Of a stretch of DNA of 64,000 bases, positions 25,245 through 35,931 are shown in pieces (within the stretch, counting starts at the first letter, position 1; each line of letters starts with the position of its first letter). The notes beneath the pieces were generated by a model that was not told the DNA's origin, ran no database searches, and saw nothing but the letters and a program-made list of their open reading frames with translations. The DNA comes from Microvirga sp052114605 (GTDB lineage: Bacteria > Pseudomonadota > Alphaproteobacteria > Rhizobiales > Beijerinckiaceae): NCBI RefSeq assembly GCF_052114605.1, contig NZ_JBFRFB010000009.1, forward strand, positions 1 to 64,000, written 5' to 3'. The position numbers and the translations under genes were made by a program.

Positions 25245-26405
25245 TCAAGCCCCCTGAGCCGCTGCCCTGCGCGAGGGGCGCAACGCACGGAAAGCGTTGC
25301 GAACCCTGGCGTTGAACGAGCGCATGGCCGGACCCTGGAAGATCTGCATCAGGCAGATCACGATGGTGCCGATGGGAACCGCGTAGATGGCGATCACAGC
25401 GGCCGCCGAGCGTGCCGCCGCGCTGGATGCGGCGAATCCGAGGATCCTCAGCACCACTACGCCCACGATGGCAGCCGCGATGGCGAGGCCCCGTCCCTGG
25501 CGGGTCGTGCGTGCCTCGCCCAGGGCAGCGAAGGCGATGGCCATCATGGCGAGCGGATAGAGCCAGGATGAAAGCCTCTCGTGAAGCTCGGCCCGGAAGC
25601 GGCCCGGCTGTAGCTGGTAAAGCGGCTCGCTCTTGTCGGGGAACAGGAGCTGCGTGGTGCTGCGCTCGCGCGGCTTGTAGATCACCTCGCCGTCCTCCCG
25701 GTTGAAGGCCGAGAGATCGACTGCATAGCGCTCGAAGGCCACGATGGATGAATCGCGGCTGTTCGGCTCCTTGCGCTGAACGCTGCCCTTTTCCAACACG
25801 AGATAGGCCAGCCCATTCGTCTCGACGGTCTGGCCGCGTTCGGCCAGGTAGACGATGGGCTTCTTCTTATCCCGTTGATCTTCCATGAAAATTCCGAGCA
25901 GTGCATCGCCCGAACGCTCGCGGTAATGGAAGGTGATGCCGTTCTCGAGGGTAATGAACTGGCCTTCCTTGGCCATGGTGGCCACGAAATCGGCTCTGAT
26001 CTTGGTGAACAGGAGGCGCAATTCCTGGAAGCTCGCCGGCATGATGTAGACCGAGATCATGCCCACCACGATGCAGATGAAGGCCGCGAGGGCGATAAAG
26101 GGCCGCATCAGGCGCTGAGGGGCCATCCCGCCCGCGCTCATGACGATCAGCTCCGAGTCGCCGTTCAGCCGGTTGAGGGTATAGATGACGGCCATGAACA
26201 GGGCCACGGGCGCGATGACGTTGATCAGCGCGGGCAGGGACAAGCCCGTCACCGTCAGGAAGATGAAGAGCGTCTGGCCCTTGCCGGTCAAAAGATCCAG
26301 CTCGCGCAAGGCCTGCGTGATCCAGATGACGGCTGTCAGCGCGACCAGACACGCGACGAACGCGCTGAACGAGATTTTCAAAATATAGCGTTCGAGAAGT
26401 GTCAT
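25245..26405 (-). CDS. lptF: LPS export ABC transporter permease LptF
   Basis: 386 residues, start MTLLERYILKISFSAFVACL (26405), preferred to an upstream ATG at 26453 with a Pro/Arg-rich non-family lead. Six membrane helices flank a periplasmic jellyroll; 'SELIVMSAGGMAPQRLMRPFIALA' is the coupling region that contacts LptB. It is first of the lptF-lptG-lptD-pdxA-rsmA run and divergent from pepA. Confidence 0.92.
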   Translation of the reverse strand: MTLLERYILKISFSAFVACLVALTAVIWITQALRELDLLTGKGQTLFIFLTVTGLSLPALINVIAPVALFMAVIYTLNRLNGDSELIVMSAGGMAPQRLMRPFIALAAFICIVVGMISVYIMPASFQELRLLFTKIRADFVATMAKEGQFITLENGITFHYRERSGDALLGIFMEDQRDKKKPIVYLAERGQTVETNGLAYLVLEKGSVQRKEPNSRDSSIVAFERYAVDLSAFNREDGEVIYKPRERSTTQLLFPDKSEPLYQLQPGRFRAELHERLSSWLYPLAMMAIAFAALGEARTTRQGRGLAIAAAIVGVVVLRILGFAASSAAARSAAAVIAIYAVPIGTIVICLMQIFQGPAMRSFNARVRNAFRALRPSRRAAAQGA

Positions 26406-26598
26406 GAAGCTCTTCGCCCTGGCTGGCGCCAACGGCCTTGGGTACCTTGTCACGTCGTCTTAAGGCAAGACGGGCGTTTTCAACAGCCCGAGATTTGCGC
26501 CTATTTCACGGCGACGCCCCGTATGCCCTATATGGGGTAAGTCATTCTCCGGGGCGCCCGCGAATCCGGCTCCCATACAGTCAAACTACGAGGGTTTC

Positions 26599-28089
<1,491 letters not shown>

Positions 28090-28099
28090 AGCTAAGAAC

Positions 28100-28198
28100 G
28101 TCATCCCGGGGCCGCATCCGCGGAGCCCGGGGTCGTTCAACGAGTCTGGCGCTTTATTCTGACAACGATCCCGGATCGGCTTCGCCGTCCGGGATGAC
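28100..28198. repeat. REP-like palindromic element left of holC
   Basis: The outer arms gtcatcccgg (28100-28109) and ccgggatgac (28189-28198) are exact inverted repeats. Inside are two smaller hairpins: cccggggcc.../...gcccgggg at 28105-28132, and atcccgga/tccgggat at 28168-28195 with a cggc-ttc-gccg core. It fills the pepA-holC gap and may also act as the pepA terminator. Confidence 0.7.
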
Positions 28199-28207
28199 AG
28201 GAAAGAA

Positions 28208-28660
28208 ATGGCTGAGGTCCTGTTTTATCATCTCCAGCAGCAACCGCTGGAATCCGTGTTGCCCACGCTCCTGCAGAAGACGCTGGAGCGCGGCTGGCGC
28301 GCGGTGATTCAGGTGACTACGGATGAGCGCCTGTCCGCCCTTGACGACCATCTCTGGACCTTCAGCGAAGAGAGCTTCCTGCCGCACGGTACGGACCGCG
28401 AGGCCCACGCAGCTGACCAGCCTATCCTCATCACGCTCGGCGCCGACAACCCCAACGGCGCCGCGATCCGCTTCCTCGCTGAGGGCGCGGACCTGCCCCA
28501 GGACATCGCCTCCTACCAGCGCCTCGCGATCCTCTTCGACGGCAACGACGTCCAGGCGCTGGCCATCGCCCGCGACCAATGGCGCGCGGTGAAGGAGGGC
28601 GGCCACGACGCGACCTACTGGCAACAGGACGAGCGCGGACGCTGGGAGCGGAAGGCGTGA
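28208..28660 (+). CDS. holC: DNA polymerase III subunit chi
   Basis: 150 residues: 'EVLFYHLQQQPLESVLPTLLQKTLERGWRAVIQ' at the start, 'LSALDDHLWTF' and 'SFLPHG' match the HolC fold, which links the clamp loader to SSB. Its position right after pepA is the common arrangement and supports the call. It is bracketed on both sides by palindromic elements. Confidence 0.92.
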   Translation: MAEVLFYHLQQQPLESVLPTLLQKTLERGWRAVIQVTTDERLSALDDHLWTFSEESFLPHGTDREAHAADQPILITLGADNPNGAAIRFLAEGADLPQDIASYQRLAILFDGNDVQALAIARDQWRAVKEGGHDATYWQQDERGRWERKA

Positions 28661-28713
28661 TATATCCGCCCGCGCTTTTCTGAACAGTTGGGAAAGCACG
28701 AATACCTCTCTCA

Positions 28714-28803
28714 CGTCATGGCCGGGCTTGTCCCGGCTATCCCGATCCGAAAAGCGCGGCGCTAAACCTGATCGGGATCTCCGGCAAAAGGCCGGTGATG
28801 ACG
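28714..28803. repeat. REP-like palindromic element right of holC
   Basis: Outer arms cgtcat (28714-28719) and atgacg (28798-28803); inner arms atcccgatc (28739-28747) and gatcgggat (28770-28778); a third hairpin gccgggcttgtcccggc lies at 28721-28737. The 'gtcat..ccgg' ends resemble the element on the other side of holC. An open frame starting at 28795 begins inside this element, so that start is not used. Confidence 0.65.
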
Positions 28804-28947
28804 GGCGAGACACGAAGTGCGCGTCGTATCCATTTTGGATCGTTGAAAGGGAACAGGCTTGCGCCTGAACACAATTTCTTCATCGCCCAAAAGCTTGCAT
28901 CGGAAGCCGAAGCCTCCAGTTTCACCGAAGCCACAAGGAATGTCGTG

Positions 28948-30492
28948 ATGCTCCGAGCCTTTCGCCTGCCTCTCTACGCCGCACTTTGCTTGTCCATCGC
29001 CATGTCCCTCGGGGCAGGAGCGCAAGAACGGCAAGAGGCTGGACAGCAGGAGCAGCGGCGGCCGCGGCAGGAGGCACAAACCCAGGCCCTCCCGCCGGAA
29101 TCGGTGACGCGCCAAACGCTGCAATTGCCTGGACGCACCCTGCAATTCACCGCGACGGCGGGGCATTTCACGCTCACCAATCCCGAAGGCGCGCCGCAGG
29201 CTGAAATCGGCTTCGTGGCCTATACGCGGGACGATGCGGACCGGGCGTCACGTCCGGTGACGTTTGCAGTCAATGGAGGACCGGGTGCATCCTCGGCTTA
29301 TCTCCATCTGCTCGCCATCGGCCCTTGGCTTCTGCCGCTCGATGGCAGCACCATCAGCCCCTCGGCGCCCCCCGCGCTCGTGCCCAATGCGGAGACGTGG
29401 CTGGACTTCACGGATCTCGTCTTCATCGATCCGCCGGGCACCGGTTACAGCCGCGTGGTCGGCGGTGATCAGGTGCGCGAGCAATTCTATTCCGTACAGG
29501 GCGATATCAACGGACTCGCCGCCTTCGTCATGCGCTGGCTGAAGGAGAAGAACAGGCTCGACTCGCCGAAATTCTTCGCCGGCGAAAGCTATGGCGGCTT
29601 CCGTGGGCCGCTGCTGGCGCAGAAGCTGCAGAACGATCAGGGCGTCGGCTTCAGCGGCCTCGTGCTCGTGTCGCCGGTGTTCGATTTCGGCTGGCTCGGC
29701 GGAAGCACCGGCGCGCCCTGGATCAACGCGACGCTTCTGCCGTCGCTCGCCGCGGCGCAGCAGTCGCGCAAGGGCCCGGTTTCTCGTGAATCCTTGCAGG
29801 CGGCCGAGAATTACGCGTCGGGCGAATATCTCGTCGATCTGATGAAAGGGCCTCAGGACAAAGCCGCCGTAGACCGCGTGAGCACCCGCGTCGCGGAGTT
29901 TTCCGGGCTCGATCCCGAGCTGACGCGGCGTCTTGCGGGGCGCATCGACATGCGCACGGCGCAGCGCGAATTGCGTCGCGGCACGTCGGAGGTCGTCAGC
30001 GCTTATGACACCAACATCGCGATTGCCGATCCCAATCCCAATTCGCAGATGTCGCGCTTCGATGATCCGGTGCTCGATGCGATGACCGCGCCTTTGTCCA
30101 GCGCCATCATCGGCCACCTGAGCCAGACCCTGAACTACAAGGCGGAAGGCCGCTACAACCTGCTGAATACCAGCGTCAACGGCAACTGGCGTTGGGGCAA
30201 TGGGCGCAACAGCCCTGAGAATCTGGACGAGCTGCGCCAAGCGCTCTCGCTCGACGGCAAGATGCGCGTGCTCGTCGCGCATGGCTTCACCGATCTCGTG
30301 ACGCCTTACTTCGCCTCCAAGCTGCTGCTCGATCAGCTCCCCGCGCTTGGTCCCGAGAACCGTGTTGCTTTGAGTGTTTACGAAGGCGGCCACATGTTCT
30401 ATTCGCGACAGGCGTCGCGGCAGGCTTTCCGAAACGATGCGCAGAGGCTTTTTGAAGAAGCCCTGCGAGCCAGAGCCGCCAACAGGGATTGA
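28948..30492 (+). CDS. Secreted S10-family serine carboxypeptidase-like protein
   Basis: 514 residues. Signal peptide (MLRAFRLPLYAALCLSIAMS..GAGA) followed by a Gln/Arg-rich linker, then the S10 fold: oxyanion 'FAVNGGPGASSAYLHL', 'DPPGTGYSR', nucleophile Ser214 in 'GESYGG', Asp449 in 'HGFTDLVTPY' and His482 in 'YEGGHMFY'. The triad is complete, so it is probably an active periplasmic or secreted peptidase or acyl-transferase-like enzyme. The start at 28948 has aagga 8 bases before it. A lipoprotein gene follows after 3 bases. Confidence 0.85.
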   Translation: MLRAFRLPLYAALCLSIAMSLGAGAQERQEAGQQEQRRPRQEAQTQALPPESVTRQTLQLPGRTLQFTATAGHFTLTNPEGAPQAEIGFVAYTRDDADRASRPVTFAVNGGPGASSAYLHLLAIGPWLLPLDGSTISPSAPPALVPNAETWLDFTDLVFIDPPGTGYSRVVGGDQVREQFYSVQGDINGLAAFVMRWLKEKNRLDSPKFFAGESYGGFRGPLLAQKLQNDQGVGFSGLVLVSPVFDFGWLGGSTGAPWINATLLPSLAAAQQSRKGPVSRESLQAAENYASGEYLVDLMKGPQDKAAVDRVSTRVAEFSGLDPELTRRLAGRIDMRTAQRELRRGTSEVVSAYDTNIAIADPNPNSQMSRFDDPVLDAMTAPLSSAIIGHLSQTLNYKAEGRYNLLNTSVNGNWRWGNGRNSPENLDELRQALSLDGKMRVLVAHGFTDLVTPYFASKLLLDQLPALGPENRVALSVYEGGHMFYSRQASRQAFRNDAQRLFEEALRARAANRD

Positions 30493-30495
30493 TCG

Positions 30496-30876
30496 ATGCG
30501 CCTAAAGGTTCTGTCGAGTGCGGCTCTCGTCGCCATGATTGCCGCCGCCTGCACCAGCACGTCCTCCGCACCGCCAGTTGCGTCCTATACGCCCGCGCCG
30601 CCGATGACATCCGTGCCGACCGGCCCGACCTTCGACGGCCCGCTGCTGGGCCCTGACGGACGCTGCACCGGTGTCTCGACAAGCACGGCCACCGTGATCG
30701 AACCCGGCATCGCCGAATGCGACCTCGTGCGCATCAAAGGCAAGCCCGCTACCGACGTGCTTGTCGGCGAGAGCGGGAAGGGGCAGCGTGAGGTGCAGGT
30801 GCTCTATTCCGAGCCTGGCGGACGCGAGCTGTATTTCTTCGTGAACAATCGGTTGGACCGGATCGCGAAGCCGTAA
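30496..30876 (+). CDS. Small lipoprotein
   Basis: 126 residues. The N-terminus MRLKVLSSAALVAMIAAAC is a lipoprotein signal with the lipidated Cys at position 19, followed by a Thr/Ser/Pro-rich linker. The C-terminal half ('AECDLVRIKGKPATDVLVG..', 'YFFVNNRLDRI') has the G-x-P-x-D-V and short-strand pattern seen in BamE/SmpA-like folds, which is only a suggestion. It lies 3 bases after the S10 peptidase gene and probably shares its mRNA. Confidence 0.7.
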   Translation: MRLKVLSSAALVAMIAAACTSTSSAPPVASYTPAPPMTSVPTGPTFDGPLLGPDGRCTGVSTSTATVIEPGIAECDLVRIKGKPATDVLVGESGKGQREVQVLYSEPGGRELYFFVNNRLDRIAKP

Positions 30877-30936
30877 ACTTTAGAAAATCGTGCTATGCCA
30901 AAAAATGGGCCCTAATCTAGATGGTGGATTTAGAGC

Positions 30937-31650
30937 TTAACTTTCTACACTTGGTTTAGAAGATATTTGTCGAGGAGGAATATTGGCTGCCATATTTTTT
31001 GTTCTGTATGGATAGATATATATGGAGGCAATCAAGCCTTCTAATAGATCTAGTAGCACTGAGAGAGTTGCTTCATCAGGCTTATATGCCCGGTGCATAG
31101 CAGCGTGACCAGCTTCGATCATAAATGATCTAAAAATATCCTGCTGTTTTGGGGCAATATGGCCGGATGCAAAGAATGCATCGATATTTTTGCCTATGCT
31201 TCCATGATCGCCGTTTTGATCGATCATAATAATTTCGAGCAACGCCCTTGTGCCCATTGCGGCCAATCTCAGAGAATCATTTTCTAGGGCTCTATAAATT
31301 TCCGACAGTAATTGGCCGATGTCCGAGGTGAATGCCCAGAATACAGTGTCTCGTGCAGTCATCCACTCTGGTCGCCGTCGAGCTTCAGCTGGCGGGTAAT
31401 AAGTAGTTGATGGCTGTGGCACGCCATTGTCATCAAAGGTATGGTTTGAATAAAAATCATGACGCAGATGGATGTAGTCGCATCCTCCACATCGAATAAA
31501 GAAATATCTGTCTAAGAACCATCCTGCGTCTTCAAGGTCTTCTTTGACATCATGTGCAAACAAAACGTCGTGTTTACGTAGTCCCCCGCATCTGTTGCAA
31601 TGCGCGCGAATGATAGAAGGTTGTTGAGGGCCGCTCGTAACGTCAGTCAT
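30937..31650 (-). CDS. DUF4145-domain protein on an AT-rich patch
   Basis: 237 residues. A Cys-rich N-terminus ('AHCNRCGGLRKHDV' and 'RCGGCDYI', a likely zinc ribbon) leads to the DUF4145 core 'DSLRLAAMGTRALLEIIMIDQNG', 'FRSFMIEAGHAAMHRAY' and 'LLDLLEGLIASIYIYPYR'. DUF4145 proteins are often found beside restriction or other defence genes, but no such gene is adjacent here and the function is unknown. The gene is clearly richer in AT than everything around it, which suggests recent transfer. A perfect palindrome covers its start codon. Confidence 0.8.
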   Translation of the reverse strand: MTDVTSGPQQPSIIRAHCNRCGGLRKHDVLFAHDVKEDLEDAGWFLDRYFFIRCGGCDYIHLRHDFYSNHTFDDNGVPQPSTTYYPPAEARRRPEWMTARDTVFWAFTSDIGQLLSEIYRALENDSLRLAAMGTRALLEIIMIDQNGDHGSIGKNIDAFFASGHIAPKQQDIFRSFMIEAGHAAMHRAYKPDEATLSVLLDLLEGLIASIYIYPYRTKNMAANIPPRQISSKPSVES

Positions 31651-31667
31651 GTGTATACGTTACACAT
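31649..31667. promoter_or_regulatory. Palindrome over DUF4145 start, possible operator
   Basis: atgtgta (31649-31655) and tacacat (31661-31667) are an exact 7-bp inverted repeat with a 5-base spacer. The start codon on the minus strand (31650-31648) overlaps its left arm. A dimeric repressor or an RNA hairpin covering the start could act here. Confidence 0.5.
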
Positions 31668-31754
31668 AAGAATTATGAGGAGTCTAGAGTATTTTAGAGA
31701 TTAAAATTCTCTCTCTCTAGTACTCTTGAGTTTAGAGGCAATAGTATTGGCTGA

Positions 31755-33632
31755 TCAGGTTCCCACCTCCTCAATCTCCCCGCTGACCAACAGCCATTCC
31801 TCTTCCAGAGCAGCCAGCGTCTCCGCCGCGTCGGCGCGCATTTTCGACAGTTCCGTCGCCTTCGTGGCATCCTTCAGAAATGCCGTGCCGTCGGCGAGTG
31901 CCGTGTCCACCTTGCCGATCACGTCGGTGAGCTTCGCCATGCGCGCCTCAATCGCCTCCAGCTTCTTACGCAGAGGTGCCAGCGCCACACGCCTCTCGGC
32001 GGCGGCGCGGCGCTCATCGATCTTCGATGCGCCCGGCGCCTGCGGCTTGTCGGAGCGCTTCTGCGGGTCGAGATCGCCGGAGAGGATGAGCTGGCGGTAA
32101 TCGTCCATGTCGCCGTCGAAGGGTTTCACGCTGCCGTTGCCGACGATCCAGAGGCGGTCGGCACAGGCCTCGATGAGAAAGCGGTCGTGGCTGACTAGGA
32201 TCACGGCGCCGTCGTAATCGTTGATCGCCTCCATCAGCGCCGTGCGGCTGTCGATGTCGAGATGGTTCGTCGGCTCGTCGAGGATGAGCAGGTGAGGGCC
32301 GTTGAAGGCGGCAAGGCCCATGAGCAGCCGCGCCTTCTCGCCGCCGGAGAGCGAGGAGACCGGCGTGTCGGCCTTCGCGCCCGGAAAGCCGATCTGCGCC
32401 GTGCGGGCGCGGATTTTCGCGATGGGCGTATCGGGCATGCGCTGGGCGACATGATCGTAGGCGCTCGCTTTCGGGTTCAGCTCGTCGAGTTGGTGTTGAG
32501 CGAAATAGGCCACGTCCATGCGGGTGGGCGTGCGCATCTCGCCCTTCATGGGAGCCAGCCTGCCGCCGATGAGCTTGCAGAAAGTGGACTTGCCGTTGCC
32601 GTTGGAGCCGAGGAGCGCGATGCGGTCATCCGGCGCGATGGTGAGGTTCAGGCGGTCGAGCACGATGCGCTCGCCATAGCCGACCGCGCCACTCTCGACC
32701 GTGATCAGCGGCGGTGCCGCAGGGCGCTCTGGCCCCGGCAGGTTGAAGGGCATCACGTCGTCTTCGACGATGGTGGTGACGGCCTCCATCTTTGCGAGAC
32801 GTTTTACGCGCGACTGTGCCTGACGCGCCTTCGAGGCCTTGGCCTTGAAGCGGTCGACGAAGGCTTGCAGGTGCTTGCGCTCGGCCTCCTGCTTCGCGGC
32901 CATCTTCGCGGTAAGCTCGCGCTTTTCCGCATATTGCTTGGCAAACGACGTATAGCCGCCGCGATAGATCGAGAGCTTGCCGCGATCGAGATGCAGGATG
33001 TGGTTGACGCAGGTGTCGAGCAATTCGCGGTCGTGGCTGATGACCAGGACCGTATGCGGATAGCGCCCGAGATAATCATAGAGCCAGAGCGTGCCTTCGA
33101 GATCGAGATAGTTCGTCGGCTCGTCGAGCAGCAGCAGGTCGGGTTCTGTGAACAGCACGGCGGCGAGCGCCACACGCATGCGCCAGCCACCTGAGAAATC
33201 GGAGCAGGGGCGCCCTTGAGCCTCCGCATCGAAGCCGAGACCGTGAAGAATGGTGGCGGCGCGGGCGGGTGCGGAATGGGCGCCGATATCGGTGAGCCGC
33301 ATCTCGATTTCCGCGCGGCGGATACCGTCGGCCGTTTCAGCCTCCGCGAGGAGGGCGGTGCGCTCCTTGTCGGCGGCGAGAACGACCTCGATGAGGGTCT
33401 CGGGGCCGCCCGGAGCCTCCTGCGCCACCGCGCCGATACGCATGCCGCGGGGCAGGGTGATGCCGCCGCTCTCCGTAGGCAGGTCGCCCTGGATGATCTT
33501 GAAGAGGGTGGTCTTGCCCGCGCCGTTGCGCCCGACGAGCCCGACCTTCGCGCCGTCAGGCAGGCTGAAGGTGGCATGGTCGAGGATGAGGCGGTCGCCG
33601 ATGCGGTAGGTGAGGTCGTTAACGTGGAGCAT
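31755..33632 (-). CDS. ABC-F family ATPase
   Basis: 625 residues with two ABC domains and no membrane segment. Walker A 'GRNGAGKTT' and 'GSNGNGKST'; signature 'FSGGWRMRVALA' and 'LSGGEKARLLMG'; Walker B 'LLLLDEPTNYLD' and 'LLILDEPTNHLD'; a charged linker between them ('AKMAAKQEAERKHLQAFVDRFKAKA' area) and a C-terminal coiled coil. It is of the Uup/YheS/EttA type, acting on ribosomes. The start at 33632 (MLHVNDLTYRIGDR) is preferred to 33713, whose extra 27 residues lack family similarity. Confidence 0.92.
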   Translation of the reverse strand: MLHVNDLTYRIGDRLILDHATFSLPDGAKVGLVGRNGAGKTTLFKIIQGDLPTESGGITLPRGMRIGAVAQEAPGGPETLIEVVLAADKERTALLAEAETADGIRRAEIEMRLTDIGAHSAPARAATILHGLGFDAEAQGRPCSDFSGGWRMRVALAAVLFTEPDLLLLDEPTNYLDLEGTLWLYDYLGRYPHTVLVISHDRELLDTCVNHILHLDRGKLSIYRGGYTSFAKQYAEKRELTAKMAAKQEAERKHLQAFVDRFKAKASKARQAQSRVKRLAKMEAVTTIVEDDVMPFNLPGPERPAAPPLITVESGAVGYGERIVLDRLNLTIAPDDRIALLGSNGNGKSTFCKLIGGRLAPMKGEMRTPTRMDVAYFAQHQLDELNPKASAYDHVAQRMPDTPIAKIRARTAQIGFPGAKADTPVSSLSGGEKARLLMGLAAFNGPHLLILDEPTNHLDIDSRTALMEAINDYDGAVILVSHDRFLIEACADRLWIVGNGSVKPFDGDMDDYRQLILSGDLDPQKRSDKPQAPGASKIDERRAAAERRVALAPLRKKLEAIEARMAKLTDVIGKVDTALADGTAFLKDATKATELSKMRADAAETLAALEEEWLLVSGEIEEVGT

Positions 33633-33772
33633 GCCGCCTTTTGGCGCGAGGCGAGGGCGCTGGCAAGGTTTTTGGGGCTCGGTGGGTGACGTTGCGGCAA
33701 GTTGTGCCGCCAAGCTGCTGACCTACGTAACGACTCCTGATACAGCGGGTAAGAAGCTGAAAGGGCCTTGAG

Positions 33773-35128
33773 ATGCCAGCCGCACAACCGCCGAACGTCT
33801 CTGCCGATGTTGCCTCCTTGCTGGAGCGCTTCACGAAACGCCAGGCGACAATCGGCATCATCGGGCTCGGTTATGTGGGTCTGCCGCTGGCGCTCACTGC
33901 CGCCAGGGCCGGGTTCACGGTGCTCGGCTTCGACATCAACGCGTCCTATGTCGAGCGTCTGAACCGGGGCGAGAGCTATATCAGGCATATCCCCGAGGCT
34001 CCCATCAAAGAGGCGGTTGCGGAAAAGCGGCTCGAGGCCACCACCGACTTCACCCGCCTCGGTGAGCCCGATGCCATCCTTATCTGTGTGCCGACGCCCC
34101 TGACGAAGCATCGCGAGCCGGACCTGTCCTATGTGGAGAACACCGCCCGCACCATCGCGGCCACTTTGCGCAAAGGGCAGCTGATCGCGCTCGAATCCAC
34201 CACCTATCCCGGCACGACGGACGAGGTTCTGAAGCCCATCTTCGAGGCCACGGGGCTGAAGAGCGGGCAGGATTTCTTCCTCGCCTTCTCGCCTGAGCGT
34301 GAGGATCCCGGCAATCCGGATTTCGGCACCTCCACCATCCCGAAGGTCGTCGGCGGCGACGGGCCGGATGCGCTTGCGCTGGCCGATGCCCTCTACACTC
34401 AGCTCGTGGTGAAGACTGTACCTGTCTCGTCCGCCGCCACGGCGGAGGCCGTAAAGCTGACGGAAAACATCTTCCGCGCGGTGAACATCGCCCTCGTGAA
34501 CGAGCTTAAGGTGGTCTATGCCGCCATGGGCATCGACGTGTGGGAGGTCATCGACGCCGCCAAGACCAAGCCCTTCGGCTTCATGCCGTTCTATCCGGGG
34601 CCGGGCCTGGGCGGGCACTGTATCCCCATCGACCCGTTCTATCTAACCTGGAAAGCGCGCGAATTCGATATCACCACCCGCTTCATCGAGCTGGCCGGGC
34701 AGGTGAACACGCACATGCCTTATTACGTGGTCGAGAAGCTCGCCGAAGCGGTGGACAGGAGCGGCAAGGCCTTCAGCGGCTCGCGCATTCTCATGCTGGG
34801 CGCTGCCTATAAGAAGAACGTGGACGATATGCGCGAGAGCCCGTCCTTGAAGCTCATCGAGCTGATCGAGGCGCGCGGCGCGAGCGTCGATTACCACGAT
34901 CCGCACATTCCGGAGCTGCCGCCTACCCGCAAGCACGGGCTTCTGGCCGGAAGGCGCTCGGTGGCCCTGACGGCGGAAACGCTGGCGGCTTACGACGCCG
35001 TCCTGATCGCGACCGACCATGACAATGTCGATTACCGTCTCGTGGCGGAGCATGCCCGGCTCGTCGTCGATACTCGGAATAGCTTGGCAAAGGCAGGCCT
35101 GAAGAATGACCGCATTGTGAAAGCCTGA
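33773..35128 (+). CDS. Nucleotide-sugar (UDP-GlcNAc-type) dehydrogenase
   Basis: 451 residues of the UDP-glucose/UDP-GlcNAc dehydrogenase family. NAD loop 'GIIGLGYVGLPLALTAARAG', 'CVPTPLTKHREPDLSYV', 'ESTTYPGTT', 'AEAVKLTENIFRAVNIALVNEL' and the catalytic Cys283 in 'GPGLGGHCIPIDPFYL'. 'SPEREDPGN' is the pattern of WbpA/VipA-like enzymes that oxidise UDP-GlcNAc or UDP-GalNAc to the uronic acid. The product would feed a capsule, exopolysaccharide or O-antigen, but no other sugar gene is adjacent. Confidence 0.85.
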   Translation: MPAAQPPNVSADVASLLERFTKRQATIGIIGLGYVGLPLALTAARAGFTVLGFDINASYVERLNRGESYIRHIPEAPIKEAVAEKRLEATTDFTRLGEPDAILICVPTPLTKHREPDLSYVENTARTIAATLRKGQLIALESTTYPGTTDEVLKPIFEATGLKSGQDFFLAFSPEREDPGNPDFGTSTIPKVVGGDGPDALALADALYTQLVVKTVPVSSAATAEAVKLTENIFRAVNIALVNELKVVYAAMGIDVWEVIDAAKTKPFGFMPFYPGPGLGGHCIPIDPFYLTWKAREFDITTRFIELAGQVNTHMPYYVVEKLAEAVDRSGKAFSGSRILMLGAAYKKNVDDMRESPSLKLIELIEARGASVDYHDPHIPELPPTRKHGLLAGRRSVALTAETLAAYDAVLIATDHDNVDYRLVAEHARLVVDTRNSLAKAGLKNDRIVKA

Positions 35129-35204
35129 TAAGGTCGGGCCCCAAGTCCGGATGGACTTGAAATGACATACAGTTATATTCGCCGATCGTGGTCGGGGGAG
35201 ATAC

Positions 35205-35891
35205 ATGGGACGGCTCGCCGGAATACATCTGTTCAGAGGCCTTGAGATCGACCTTCCTCTGTACGAGGCGCGGTCCAATTGGCGCCGCTTCGAGCCGGAG
35301 GAGGTTCTGGTCGATTTCGACGAACTCTCCACGGACGTCTATTTCCTTCTGTCGGGCGAGGTACGCGTTCTCATGCGGACGGCCTCGGGCAAGGAGATCA
35401 TCCTCAACGAGATGCGCCCCGGCGAGGTCTTCGGCGAACTTGCGGCGCTGGATGGCATCAAGCGCTCCGCGAATGTCAGCGCGCTCACGCGGGGCGAGGC
35501 CTGCGTGATGCCGGCTCTCGTGTTCAAGGAACTGCTCTTTTCCAACCGGGCCGTCGCCGAGCGCCTGTTCTGCCTCATGGCTTCCCGCCTGCGCGAGCTG
35601 AACGCGAAGTTCATGGAGCAGACGGTGCTCGATCTCAGGCACCGGCTCTATTCCGAACTTCTGCGCCTCTCCGTGCCGCGCGGCGACAAGGGCATCGAAC
35701 GCGTCATCACCCCGCCGCCCTTCCACCACATCGTCGCCGCCCGCATCGGCTGCCGCCGAGAGCAGATCACGCGCGAGTTCACGATGCTCACTCAGGAGGG
35801 CCTCATCGAGCGCACCCGTGGCGCCCTGGTGCTGCGCCAGCCGGATGTGCTGAAGGCCCGCGTGGCCGAGGCGCTGCGGACGGATCACTAA
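35205..35891 (+). CDS. Crp/Fnr-family transcriptional regulator
   Basis: 228 residues. An N-terminal cyclic-nucleotide-binding-like domain ('VYFLLSGEVRVLMRTASGKEIILNEMRPGEVFGELAALDGI') and a C-terminal winged helix ('VAARIGCRREQITREFTMLTQEGLI'). It lacks the N-terminal Cys cluster of FNR. 'GEVFGELAALDG' resembles a cAMP-binding loop, but the ligand is unknown. A very good ggggag site precedes the ATG. It is 76 bp downstream of the dehydrogenase gene on the same strand. Confidence 0.85.
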   Translation: MGRLAGIHLFRGLEIDLPLYEARSNWRRFEPEEVLVDFDELSTDVYFLLSGEVRVLMRTASGKEIILNEMRPGEVFGELAALDGIKRSANVSALTRGEACVMPALVFKELLFSNRAVAERLFCLMASRLRELNAKFMEQTVLDLRHRLYSELLRLSVPRGDKGIERVITPPPFHHIVAARIGCRREQITREFTMLTQEGLIERTRGALVLRQPDVLKARVAEALRTDH

Positions 35892-35931
35892 CCGACCGGC
35901 GAGTGCTGCCAAGGCAAAGCCCTGGATCGAT

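Noticed and set aside
24119..26405. Overlapping starts and unusual order in the lpt genes as novelty
   Set aside because: lptF-lptG-lptD-pdxA-rsmA with short overlaps is a well-known conserved arrangement.
32804..34618. 604-codon open frame on the minus strand
   Set aside because: It runs antisense to the nucleotide-sugar dehydrogenase and out of frame through the ABC-F gene; low-complexity Arg/Ser/Pro composition shows it to be a shadow of high-GC coding sequence.
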